From a virus, in IMG/VR virus record IMGVR_UViG_3300008107_000341, positions 28,396 through 92,395 of that record: 64,000 nt of DNA; one strand, given 5' to 3'. A program made the translations under genes and the position numbers. The notes beneath the pieces were generated by a model. The model saw only the letters and a list, made by a program, of their open reading frames with translations. It was not told the DNA's origin and did no database searches. Positions 27,118 through 34,900 of the stretch are shown one piece after another. Every line of letters begins with the position of its first letter. Positions within the stretch are counted from its first letter, which is position 1.

Positions 27118-27291
27118 ATGACCAACCCCAAGATCGACCTCGCCGCCATCATGGCAGACTACACCACCCGCTACAATGAGATGCAGGCACGGTCTGCCGC
27201 CAACCGCCAGGCATTCGCTGAGGGTCGCCCCTTCCCCTTCCCCGCCCCCGAGTGCCAGTCTGACACCTGGAACATCAGCGACCGCCACTGA
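27118..27291 (+). CDS. Small protein, 57 aa
   Basis: ATG 27118 starts MTNPKIDLAAIMADYTTRYN then EMQARSAANRQAF, probably a helix, followed by a Pro-rich tail (EGRPFPFPAPECQSDTW). G+C-rich codons. Unknown function. Confidence 0.6.
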   Translation: MTNPKIDLAAIMADYTTRYNEMQARSAANRQAFAEGRPFPFPAPECQSDTWNISDRH

Positions 27292-27304
27292 GCGGCGCTG
27301 CCTG

Positions 27305-27310
27305 TAGAAT
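27305..27310 (+). promoter_or_regulatory. Extended -10 element TGTAGAAT
   Basis: TAGAAT at 27305-27310, preceded by TG, then TCTCAGTTCAACC, again the downstream motif. It precedes ATG 27338/27350. Confidence 0.45.
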
Positions 27311-27337
27311 TCTCTCAGTTCAACCGACAGACGACCG

Positions 27338-27532
27338 ATGATCCTCAGCATGGCATCCGACCTTCAGACCCGCCGCATCGTGTGGGCAGGTCGCAAGACA
27401 GAGACCGCACAGCAGACCATGGGGCAAGATCTGCCCCTGACCGTAGAGAGTGAGTGGATCGCGGGCGCTTACTCTGACCGCTGGCATGATGAGGCGATCG
27501 CCGCCCTGCCCCTGTTCACCCACGCCGACTGA
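27338..27532 (+). CDS. Small protein, 64 aa
   Basis: The product (ASDLQTRRIVWAGRKTETAQ, VESEWIAGAYSDRWHDEAIA) is mostly helical. An internal ATG at 27350 is an alternative start. It stands 3 bp ahead of the HicA-like gene and on the same transcript. It has no similarity to HicB that I can see, so partnership as an antitoxin is not supported. Confidence 0.6.
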   Translation: MILSMASDLQTRRIVWAGRKTETAQQTMGQDLPLTVESEWIAGAYSDRWHDEAIAALPLFTHAD

Positions 27533-27535
27533 CCC

Positions 27536-27730
27536 ATGAAAAAAATCGAGCGCGAGCGCCTGATGATCATGACCCGTGAGGGATGGGCAGAGAAGCGACG
27601 CACGGGAGGGCACATCGTATGGCAGCACCCCCGCTATGGCACAACCACCACCAGCGCCACGCCCAGCGACATTAACTCACTGCGACAGATCGAGCGCCAG
27701 CTGCGACGCATCGCCGCCGCTGCTGCCTGA
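27536..27730 (+). CDS. HicA-like (YcfA/dsRBD fold) small protein
   Basis: The 64-aa product has the layout of HicA mRNA-interferase toxins: MKKIERERLMIMTREGWAEK (the Ke-R-L helix), RTGGHIVWQHPRYG with the catalytic-type His (G-G-H), then DINSLRQIERQLRRIA at the end. HicA cuts mRNA in bacteria and is normally paired with a HicB antitoxin gene, which I do not see downstream. It precedes a perfect terminator. The assignment rests on this short pattern. Confidence 0.58.
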   Translation: MKKIERERLMIMTREGWAEKRRTGGHIVWQHPRYGTTTTSATPSDINSLRQIERQLRRIAAAAA

Positions 27731-27747
27731 CCCGCCATCCTAGCACA

Positions 27748-27772
27748 CTGCCCCCTAGGGGGCAGTTATTTT
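27748..27772 (+). terminator. Perfect palindromic terminator
   Basis: CTGCCCCCTAGGGGGCAG (27748-27765) is a perfect 18-bp palindrome followed by TTATTTT. A second small hairpin, ATAACG-ATAC-CGTTAT (27773-27788), follows. This marks the end of the G+C-rich region. Confidence 0.85.
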
Positions 27773-27890
27773 ATAACGATACCGTTATGGCGGCGCGGCC
27801 GAGCGAAAAGTCATAGATACTATTAACCTACAAAACTTTGAAAACGCTCGATCGATTACACGTTCATAAAAAAAATTTTTCCCTAACAAA

Positions 27891-27998
27891 ATGACTCAAA
27901 AAACCTCAATGAGCACAAAGACCACAACAGCAGAGGAATTCGGATATATTTGGATGACTTTGAAGGAACTCGTAAGGATCTTGACAAATCGCACATAG
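27891..27998 (+). CDS. Possible small protein, 35 aa
   Basis: ATG 27891 opens MTQKTSMSTKTTTAEEFGYI then WMTLKELVRILTNRT. The composition is protein-like (a helix after a Thr-rich start), but there is no clear Shine-Dalgarno and the promoter for the next gene lies in its last codons. Evidence is weak. Confidence 0.35.
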   Translation: MTQKTSMSTKTTTAEEFGYIWMTLKELVRILTNRT

Positions 27999-28010
27999 AT
28001 ACACTATAAT
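27981..28010 (+). promoter_or_regulatory. Sigma70 promoter with long leader
   Basis: TTGACA (27981-27986), 18-bp spacer, TATAAT (28005-28010). The first credible starts are at 28140 and 28223, giving a leader of about 120-200 nt that holds GACTT...AAGTC and TAGAT...ATCTA pairs. A structured leader or small RNA is possible. Confidence 0.75.
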
Positions 28011-28139
28011 CTGTAAGACTTTTAGTGTTTGAACAAATAAGTCATGTTGAAATAGATCTCAGAAATATGTGTATCTACGCCACTAGTGACCTTGGAAGAC
28101 GTTTAAGAATTTCATTTTATACGATCGAACACTTTCAGT

Positions 28140-28226
28140 ATGCCTGCCAGCGATGCCATCAATGGCTACCCACTGAAAGAATTCGTAGATTCTGAACTAT
28201 ATAAAAAAGATTCCATAAAATTATGA
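28140..28226 (+). CDS. Possible small protein, 28 aa, coupled to AbrB-like gene
   Basis: ATG 28140 opens MPASDAINGYPLKEFVDSEL then YKKDSIKL; its TGA overlaps the next ATG (ATGA). It could be a leader peptide controlling the AbrB-like gene or a real small protein. The overlap is the main support. Confidence 0.4.
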   Translation: MPASDAINGYPLKEFVDSELYKKDSIKL

Positions 28227-28429
28227 GTAAAGTATATCAATCAACAGTAGAATACAACGAAGATTTCAACGAATACTACCTAACGATTCCCGACGAGCTT
28301 TTAGATAATCTCGGATGGGAAGAAGGGGATGTATTAGAGTGGCATACAAATAAAGATGGCACTGTATTACTCGAAAGAGTAGATGAATATTTTGATGGAG
28401 AGAATGAGAGTGATGACGAACAATCCTAA
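28223..28429 (+). CDS. AbrB/MazE/SpoVT-type DNA-binding domain protein
   Basis: The 68-aa product has the swapped-hairpin layout of this family: a strand (YQSTVEYNEDFNEYYLTIPD), then ELLDNLGWEEGDVLEWH and a final strand (GTVLLERV). I-P-x-E-L-L-x-x-L-G-W-x-x-G-D is the hallmark. Such proteins are transcription regulators or antitoxins. The acidic tail (DGENESDDEQS) is unusual. It lies behind a promoter about 210 bp upstream. Confidence 0.8.
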   Translation: MSKVYQSTVEYNEDFNEYYLTIPDELLDNLGWEEGDVLEWHTNKDGTVLLERVDEYFDGENESDDEQS

Positions 28430-28718
28430 GAAAATACAATACAAGGTAGTTGATAAAAGCGGAAACGTTGTAAGTGACGAAACGTTTGAAGATTACGAAA
28501 AACTAGCAGATCATATGCTAGACATAGCAGACAAATATTATCAAGGTCTTTACACCGTAGATGATAGCGTTAATATTTCAACGTTTGATGAGTCTGGAGA
28601 ATTAATTTATGAAGACACTGCAAGCTTTGGAAGCAATGTAGTAACAAACGAAGAGATGGAAGATGAATTCAGAACAGAATCAAAGCGAAGAAATTCAGGT
28701 CAAGGATTTGGCAGTTAA
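28413..28718 (+). CDS. Hypothetical protein, 101 aa
   Basis: ATG 28413 is chosen over ATG 28383. The acidic product has strands (IQYKVVDKSGNVVSDETFED) and a helix (YEKLADHMLDIADKYYQGLY). A similar overall shape is seen in small cyanophage proteins. Overlaps on both sides show it is part of the AbrB operon. Function unknown. Confidence 0.68.
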   Translation: MTNNPKKIQYKVVDKSGNVVSDETFEDYEKLADHMLDIADKYYQGLYTVDDSVNISTFDESGELIYEDTASFGSNVVTNEEMEDEFRTESKRRNSGQGFGS

Positions 28719-28902
28719 ACTACTTGGTCTGATTGATGCATTAAGTGCAAGAATCAGCAAGTTAGAAGAAAAAATGCCAGAAACTTTTGATATTTTTTAT
28801 CGCCCACCTGGCGCTGAGAGTCATCAAAAGTTACACTTGTCATTAGACGAGTTATATGGTAAAATAAATAGTATTGAGACGCGACTTAACGATGCCAGGT
28901 AG
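28663..28902 (+). CDS. Coiled-coil protein, 79 aa
   Basis: The N-terminal half is a predicted coiled coil (VKDLAVKLLGLIDALSARIS, KLEEKMPETFDIFY), and the C-terminus a short helix (LDELYGKINSIETRLNDAR). It overlaps the genes on either side. It precedes the PAAR gene and could be a small tail-related accessory protein, but this is inference. Confidence 0.65.
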   Translation: MNSEQNQSEEIQVKDLAVKLLGLIDALSARISKLEEKMPETFDIFYRPPGAESHQKLHLSLDELYGKINSIETRLNDAR

Positions 28903-29227
28903 AGTTGTTGCAACTTTCACAGGTTCTGACAGTGGTGGTATTTGCCCATGTGTAACACCACCACAGACACTCTCACCACCTGCGCCAGATAGGAGAGTCT
29001 TTGTGAATAAGATTCCTGTTATGGCGGCTGGTGATGTTCTGTCACCTTCCCCTGGGCAAGACTGCAGTAGTGAACCATCACCATGCACCTCACCAAGAAC
29101 CGTAGTGTCAGCTGGCAGAGTTTTCGTGAATAAGAAGCCAATTGCTCACATTGGAGACATTCTCAATCAATCAACGAACATAAAGATCGTTGGAGTTCCA
29201 TCACAAGTATTTGCAGGAGAATCATAG
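28892..29227 (+). CDS. PAAR-domain spike-tip protein
   Basis: ATG 28892 (MPGRVVATFTGSDSGG) is used. The 111-aa product has two PAAR-like repeats: PAPDRRVFVNKIPVMAAGDV then SAGRVFVNKKPIAHIGDILN, with Pro and His residues (CPCVTPP, SPCTSP) consistent with the metal-held beta tip. PAAR proteins sharpen the membrane-piercing spike of T4-like baseplates and type VI secretion systems. Its place just ahead of the late baseplate genes fits. Confidence 0.88.
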   Translation: MPGRVVATFTGSDSGGICPCVTPPQTLSPPAPDRRVFVNKIPVMAAGDVLSPSPGQDCSSEPSPCTSPRTVVSAGRVFVNKKPIAHIGDILNQSTNIKIVGVPSQVFAGES

Positions 29228-29229
29228 TT

Positions 29230-29376
29230 ATGGCAAAAGCAAAAATCGGTCTGGTCAAAACGAATTACGTGCCAGGCAAACCTAAAATGACCAGTCAAGG
29301 TCGTTCGAAGAACACAAATCTTGCTGCGACTAGTCGAAATGGTCGCAAAAAGCGTTATCGCGGGCAAGGAAACTGA
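29230..29376 (+). CDS. Small basic conserved protein, 48 aa
   Basis: ATG 29230 opens MAKAKIGLVKTNYVPGKPKM then TSQGRSKNTNLAATSRNGRK and KRYRGQGN, a very basic protein of a type I have seen in T4-like cyanophage gene sets near the PAAR/baseplate region. A terminator follows directly. It may bind DNA or RNA by charge; function unknown. Confidence 0.72.
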   Translation: MAKAKIGLVKTNYVPGKPKMTSQGRSKNTNLAATSRNGRKKRYRGQGN

Positions 29377-29380
29377 GATC

Positions 29381-29404
29381 AAGCGCCTTTTTGGCGCTTT
29401 TTTT
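29381..29404 (+). terminator. Rho-independent terminator
   Basis: AAGCGCC (29381-29387), loop TTTTT, GGCGCTT (29393-29399), then a T-run to 29404. Textbook shape, 4 bp after the stop of the 29230 gene. Confidence 0.9.
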
Positions 29405-29498
29405 GTGAAAAAAATCAAAAATTTGCGATAATTCTCGGTAATTTCGGGATAGCAACCCCGTAAAAAGTTCTGTTTTAATCAATTTTGAGGAAAAACAG

Positions 29499-29690
29499 AT
29501 GGCAAAATACCAAGTAGACAGAGATATCTCGTATATGAGAGAACATTGGGGCACTACGAAGCTCATTACAGACTATGGGGCGCTGACTCCGACAGATACT
29601 AAGAAGAAAAACGACCCACCTACAGATAGAATGTCTAGACCTTGTGGCGGCAAGGGAGGATTTGATGATTATGTAGAGAGATGGCACTGA
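29499..29690 (+). CDS. Small polar protein, 63 aa
   Basis: ATG 29499 follows a GAGGA-type ribosome-binding site. The product (MAKYQVDRDISYMREHWGTT) has a short helical start, then a Lys/Pro/Thr-rich middle (PTDTKKKNDPPTDRMSRP) and GGKGGFDDYVERWH. It is probably partly disordered. It lies between a terminator and the late promoters of gp25. Unknown function. Confidence 0.62.
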   Translation: MAKYQVDRDISYMREHWGTTKLITDYGALTPTDTKKKNDPPTDRMSRPCGGKGGFDDYVERWH

Positions 29691-29707
29691 AGCTCCGTCA
29701 ATCTGGG

Positions 29708-29727
29708 TATAAATAATGGTATAAATA
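29708..29727 (+). promoter_or_regulatory. Two tandem T4-type late promoters
   Basis: TATAAATA at 29708-29715 and 29720-29727, just ahead of gp25 (ATG 29738). TATAAATA is the T4 late promoter box recognised by the phage sigma factor gp55. Confidence 0.88.
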
Positions 29728-29737
29728 TGGTATTTTT

Positions 29738-30133
29738 ATGCCGATCAGCAGGTCTTTTAAAGATATTAGTATAACGTTTGACAAGAATTTCGTGACCGAT
29801 GATCTTGCGGTCACGAAAGATTTTAATGCTATCAAACAATCGGTTAAAAATTTGGTTACTACTGTTCCTGGAGAGCGATTTTTTAACCCAAATATCGGAA
29901 GCAGAATCACAGATCTGTTATTTGAACCATTAGATTTTATTAATGCAAATTTAGTTAAGTCTGAAATTACTTATACCATCAATGCATTTGAACCAAGAGT
30001 AAAATTAATTGATGTAACCGTTGATCAAAACATGGATGATAATGGTTATGATGTTCAAGTAGAATTTGAGGTTATTGGTTTACCAGAAAAAACTCAAGAA
30101 TTAACATTTTTTCTAGAAAGAACTAGAGCATAG
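29738..30133 (+). CDS. gp25: Baseplate wedge subunit gp25
   Basis: The 131-aa product is the gp25 wedge protein and lysozyme-like fold of T4. It contains KQSVKNLVTTVPGERFFNPN followed by IGSRITDLLFEPLD, the family core (L-x-T-x-P-G-E-R-x-F, then a G and LLFEP). Six gp25 molecules join the baseplate wedges to the hub and start the sheath. It is followed 5 bp later by gp6, the T4 order. Confidence 0.95.
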   Translation: MPISRSFKDISITFDKNFVTDDLAVTKDFNAIKQSVKNLVTTVPGERFFNPNIGSRITDLLFEPLDFINANLVKSEITYTINAFEPRVKLIDVTVDQNMDDNGYDVQVEFEVIGLPEKTQELTFFLERTRA

Positions 30134-30138
30134 AATCA

Positions 30139-31944
30139 ATGGCATACAATCAACTAACAAACTTAGATTATTTTGATATAAAAAATGCTCTTAGAGACTA
30201 TCTAAAAGCGAACTCTGACTTTAGTGATTATGATTTTGAGGGTTCTACTCTCGGTATGCTATTGGATGTTCTGGCATACAACACGTATTACACGGCATTT
30301 AATGCCAATATGGTTGTCAATGAAGCATTTTTAGATTCTGCAACTGTAAGAGATAATGTAGTATCGTTAGCTAAGCAATTAGGATACACTCCTCGCTCAG
30401 CGGTTGCAGCACAAGCTGCTGTTGATTTACGTTTATCATTGACTTCTAGCACTACATTACCAGAAACAGTATTTTTAAAGAGAGGTAATGCCTTTGTTTC
30501 TAATGTAAATGATTCATTGTATCAGTTTGTTATTGTTGATGATGTTCAAGCACAGGTTTTACCTAGCAACGAAGTCTATTTTCCTGGATTGAAAATTTAC
30601 CAGGGATCTTTTGTTAGTAACAAATATACAGTATCGTCAACTGATCAGTTTACCGTAATACTACAAAACGCTGGAATAGACATTACCAGTATTAGAGTTA
30701 ATGTATATCAATCATCAACATCTTCTACTTTCGAAAAATTCTATCAGTCTGATAATATTTTAAATGTAAATCCAGATTCTGCTTCATATTTTGTCAATGA
30801 AGTAGAAGATGAGAATTACAAACTTAGCTTTGGTGATGGAGTTTTTGGTAAGAAACTCACTCCAGGGCAAGTTGTTGAAGTTAGTTATATTGTTACTAGT
30901 GGAGCAGAAACAAATGGAACTAGTAATTTTACATTTAATGGTATAGTAACGGATGTTTCTGGCAATACTACATTTTTATATAATGTAAGTAATTTTACAT
31001 TATTAACAAGAGCATTTGGTGGTGCTGCTATTGAAAGCATTGACAGTATTAAGAGAAATGCTCCTGCAATGTATGGAACACAAAATCGCGCAGTAACTGC
31101 TACTGATTATACTGCTATCATTCGTAGGGCATATCCAGCAGCTGCAGATGTTATTACATATGGTGGAGAAGAAGCAGATCCTCCAGAATATGGCAAAGTT
31201 AAAATTTCTGTCAAACCTAGAAATTTAACATATCTTTCATCATACACAAAAAATTTAATTCTCACTGAGATTAAGAAGTTTTCCGTTGCATCAGTTGTTC
31301 CTGAGTTAGTTGATGCCTCTGTTATTTTTGTTGAACTCTATAGCAGAATATTTTATGATCAAACTATCACAAATCAAACATCAGATGCGATCAAAGGAAA
31401 AGTAATTGAAAATTTATCAAAATATATTGAAAGTAGTGACACGGAAAAGTTTGGTGGTAAGTTTAGATACAGTAAATTCATTAGCACCATTGATAGTTCA
31501 GATCGCTCTATTAGATCTAATCTCACTGATATTGTAATGAGAAAGGATTTTTATCCTTCATTAAATAATAATGCATACTATGAACTTTGTTTTAGTAATC
31601 CATTTGATGACGATATTGATACCCAGACTTTGACTTCTACTGGATTTGTTGTTCAGCAATATCCAAATTATGTTGTATACCTTGAAGATCGTGGCGAGAA
31701 AATAGTTCTCTATCGATTAGATTCTCAAACTGGAGATAAAATTGTATTGAATGAGAGTCAAGGATTGATTAATTATGCTAAAGGTGAATTAAGAATTTAT
31801 AATTTAAATATTATTAAAGGAACTTTCTCCGATAATAAAATTGAAGTAAGACTAAAACCACAATATAATGACATCATCGCAAAAAGAGAAATATTTTTGG
31901 ATGTTGACATCGATAAAAGTTCATTCACCCTTATTCAAGAGTAG
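30139..31944 (+). CDS. gp6: Baseplate wedge subunit gp6
   Basis: The 601-aa product begins with LTNLDYFDIKNALRDYLKAN and FEGSTLGMLLDVLAYNTYYT, AFNANMVVNEAFLDSATVRD, the strongly conserved start of T4-like gp6 (the N-terminal helical part that builds the wedge core). The C-terminal beta domain is present (LVVQQYPNYVVYLEDRG type sequence). gp6 dimers circle the inner baseplate. Its length is near T4 gp6 (660 aa). The gene sits between gp25 and the giant wedge gene. Confidence 0.95.
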   Translation: MAYNQLTNLDYFDIKNALRDYLKANSDFSDYDFEGSTLGMLLDVLAYNTYYTAFNANMVVNEAFLDSATVRDNVVSLAKQLGYTPRSAVAAQAAVDLRLSLTSSTTLPETVFLKRGNAFVSNVNDSLYQFVIVDDVQAQVLPSNEVYFPGLKIYQGSFVSNKYTVSSTDQFTVILQNAGIDITSIRVNVYQSSTSSTFEKFYQSDNILNVNPDSASYFVNEVEDENYKLSFGDGVFGKKLTPGQVVEVSYIVTSGAETNGTSNFTFNGIVTDVSGNTTFLYNVSNFTLLTRAFGGAAIESIDSIKRNAPAMYGTQNRAVTATDYTAIIRRAYPAAADVITYGGEEADPPEYGKVKISVKPRNLTYLSSYTKNLILTEIKKFSVASVVPELVDASVIFVELYSRIFYDQTITNQTSDAIKGKVIENLSKYIESSDTEKFGGKFRYSKFISTIDSSDRSIRSNLTDIVMRKDFYPSLNNNAYYELCFSNPFDDDIDTQTLTSTGFVVQQYPNYVVYLEDRGEKIVLYRLDSQTGDKIVLNESQGLINYAKGELRIYNLNIIKGTFSDNKIEVRLKPQYNDIIAKREIFLDVDIDKSSFTLIQE

Positions 31945-31949
31945 GATAA

Positions 31950-34900
31950 ATGGCATCTAAGGTAAGAAATCTATCATCCCTGGTAGACAAGCAACTACCA
32001 GAATTTATTTCGTCAGAATATCCTAAATTTTCTGCGTTTTTGCAAAAATATTATGAGCACCTTGAATTAACGGGTGAGCCGATAGATTTAATCTCAAATC
32101 TATCGAAGTATCGTGATATCGATACTTATGAGAAAAATTTACTGAAAGAAAATACATCACTTACTCAAAATCTAAGTGATTCTGCTACTACGATCAACGT
32201 AGAAAGCACTGTCGGATTTCCATCCGAAAATGGATATGTATTAATTGGTGATGAAGCTATATTTTACAAGTCAAAAACCAATACTTCATTTCTAAATTGC
32301 TATAGAAATGTAACTCATACAACTAAACTAGGTGATTTATATACAAAATCTGATATTACTACAGTTGATTACTCTGATATTGGATCAGGTAAGCAACATC
32401 TTACTGGAGATCTAGTCTTAAATATCAGTAATCTGGTATTATATGCTTTAGTTAGAAATTTTGAGCAAGAGTATCTTGGAGCATTTCCAGAAAAATCTTT
32501 AAAGAATGCCGTTGATAAGTCAGTTTTAATTAAGAACATTAAAAAGTTCTATGCAGCAAAAGGAACTGATCAATCTATTCGTTTTATATTTAACTCGATT
32601 GTTGCAAAAGAACCTAACGATATTCCAACAGTATACTACCCAAAAGATAGCACATACAAGTCGTCTAATGGTCAATGGATTGATAAGTTTGCGTTAAAGG
32701 TAAGAGTAATCTCTGGTGATATCAGTAAAATTATTGGCGAAAAAATTATTCAAGAAGAAAACCCATTTGACTTGAATGTAAGATCTGCTTTTTCATATGT
32801 AGACAATATTATTGATATTGGTGATAATTTTCATGAAGTAATTTTGTCTAGAAATGATATTGTTGGAGAATTTGCTGTTTCCACAGAAACATACCTCACA
32901 AAAAACTTATTATCAACGGATTCGACCAACAAGAGAATTAATGTTTATTCTACTTTAGGATGGAAACAGCAGTCTGGTCAACTTATAATTGGAAATGAAT
33001 TAATTACATACAAGCAAAAAAATGTTTCTCAATTTGTTATTGACTCTAGAGGTGTATTACCATCAACTTACACAGTAAATGAACCTGTATATAATTATTC
33101 TAATGTTTACTGTGATTATATTGACGGTTCTGGCACAAAACAAAGAGTTAAGCTATTAGTATTAGGAATATTATATTCATTAACTCCATCAGAGTCTTTA
33201 CCTTATTCCAAAGAAGATGATATTGTTCAAATATCAGATTCTGGGTTTGAAACTAGAGACACTATTATTTTTGATAAATTTTCAAATGATACAAGATGGA
33301 TTATCAATGAAACTAACACTATTCCATCATCAGATCATGCAAATATTTCTTCTCAATTATCTGAGATTATTTCTGATGTAACTGCAGTATATGAAGATAA
33401 TCAATATTATTATATTGCTACATCTGGATATCCTTCTCACAAAATTGGAAAGGCAAATTGGGGTGTTACATTTTTAGATCAGAAAAAATTAAAACTAATC
33501 AAGAAAGTTCCATCGGCAACCACAGAAATTTATCCAACACCTTCTAATGAAGTTGGAATTTTTGTCAATGGAACAACTGCTAGATCTTTCAAAGACACTG
33601 ATGAAAATTTGATTGTTTTTGGAGAAATTCAAAAAATAAATTTAACTAATCCAGGAAGCGGATATAAAAAACCTCCATACGTTTTGGTTCAAGATGGAGC
33701 AGGATCTTTAGTAGCATCTGCAGAAGCAATATTAAATGGGGAAGTTATCGATCGCATTGAAGTCGTAGAATCTGGTAGTGGATTTTTCCCACCAGTTCCA
33801 GTAATTACAATTACTTCTGGAAGAGGAGCTGTAATTACACCTGTTGTTACTGGCGATAAAATAACTAGTTTGAAAATTATTAATCCAGGTGAATATTACT
33901 CTTCTCCACCTCAAGTGGTTATTAAAGATTCTACTGGAAAAGGTAGATTTGCTAGATTTGAAGCTGTTGTTAGTGATGATGGGCAAATAATAGATTTCAA
34001 AAAATTAGACGAAGGAAAATTCTACACTCAGAGCACTACGACAGTAGAAATAATTCCATCTGGGAGTGGTGCCACTGCAATATCCAGTGTTAGATCTTGG
34101 AGAAGAAATTTATACAACAAACATTTCAATAATTTAGATAATGATAACGGATTTTACTTTTTAAATAATGATATATCTTTAGAGTATGGTTATAGCTACT
34201 TAGCAAATCCGAAATCATTAAGAATTGCTTTATCTGATAATTTAGATCAATCTGGTAATATAACAAACACATTATCACATTCTCCTATTTTAGGATATGC
34301 ATTTGATGGCAATCCAATATATGGTCCATATGCATATTCTGATCCATCTGATCCTACAACATCTATAACTAGGATGACTTCTAGTTATTCTTTAAATAAT
34401 AGAAGACCCAGCGGACCATCAATAGTAACATATCCTTTAGGTTCTTTTGTTGAGGATTATCAATATAATCACAGATCTGGTTCTCTAGATGAAAATAATG
34501 GAAGATTTTGCGTCACCCCTGATTACCCAGAAGGAACATACGCTTATTTCTTGACAGTAGACTCAACAGGGCAACCAGCTTTCCCATATATTTTGGGAAA
34601 TAATTTTTATTCTCTTCCAGTAGATTCAAATTATTCCAAAAAAATATCACAAGATGATATTCCTACTAATATTATAAGATTAAAAACTCAAAAAACTCCT
34701 AATGATGGAAAAGGAGCACAATCTTATATTAATACAATTTCTAGTGGTTCGATTTCTTCTGCTTTAATAGAATATTCTCCCTCCACATTTTCAACAGGTA
34801 GTTTAATTGAAGTTAATTCATCTGGAACTGATGGTAAAGATTTATTAGCACAAGTTAGTTCTGTAAACGGAAAAAATGTAACTTCTATCCAATCACAGCA

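Noticed and set aside
27338-27532. 64-aa gene as HicB antitoxin for the HicA-like gene
   Set aside because: HicB has a characteristic RNase-H-like beta start and usually follows hicA; this product is helical, unlike HicB, and precedes the gene.
27773-28139. tRNA or known riboswitch in the long gap
   Set aside because: No cloverleaf, CCA-type end, T-loop or known riboswitch core could be found by eye on either strand.
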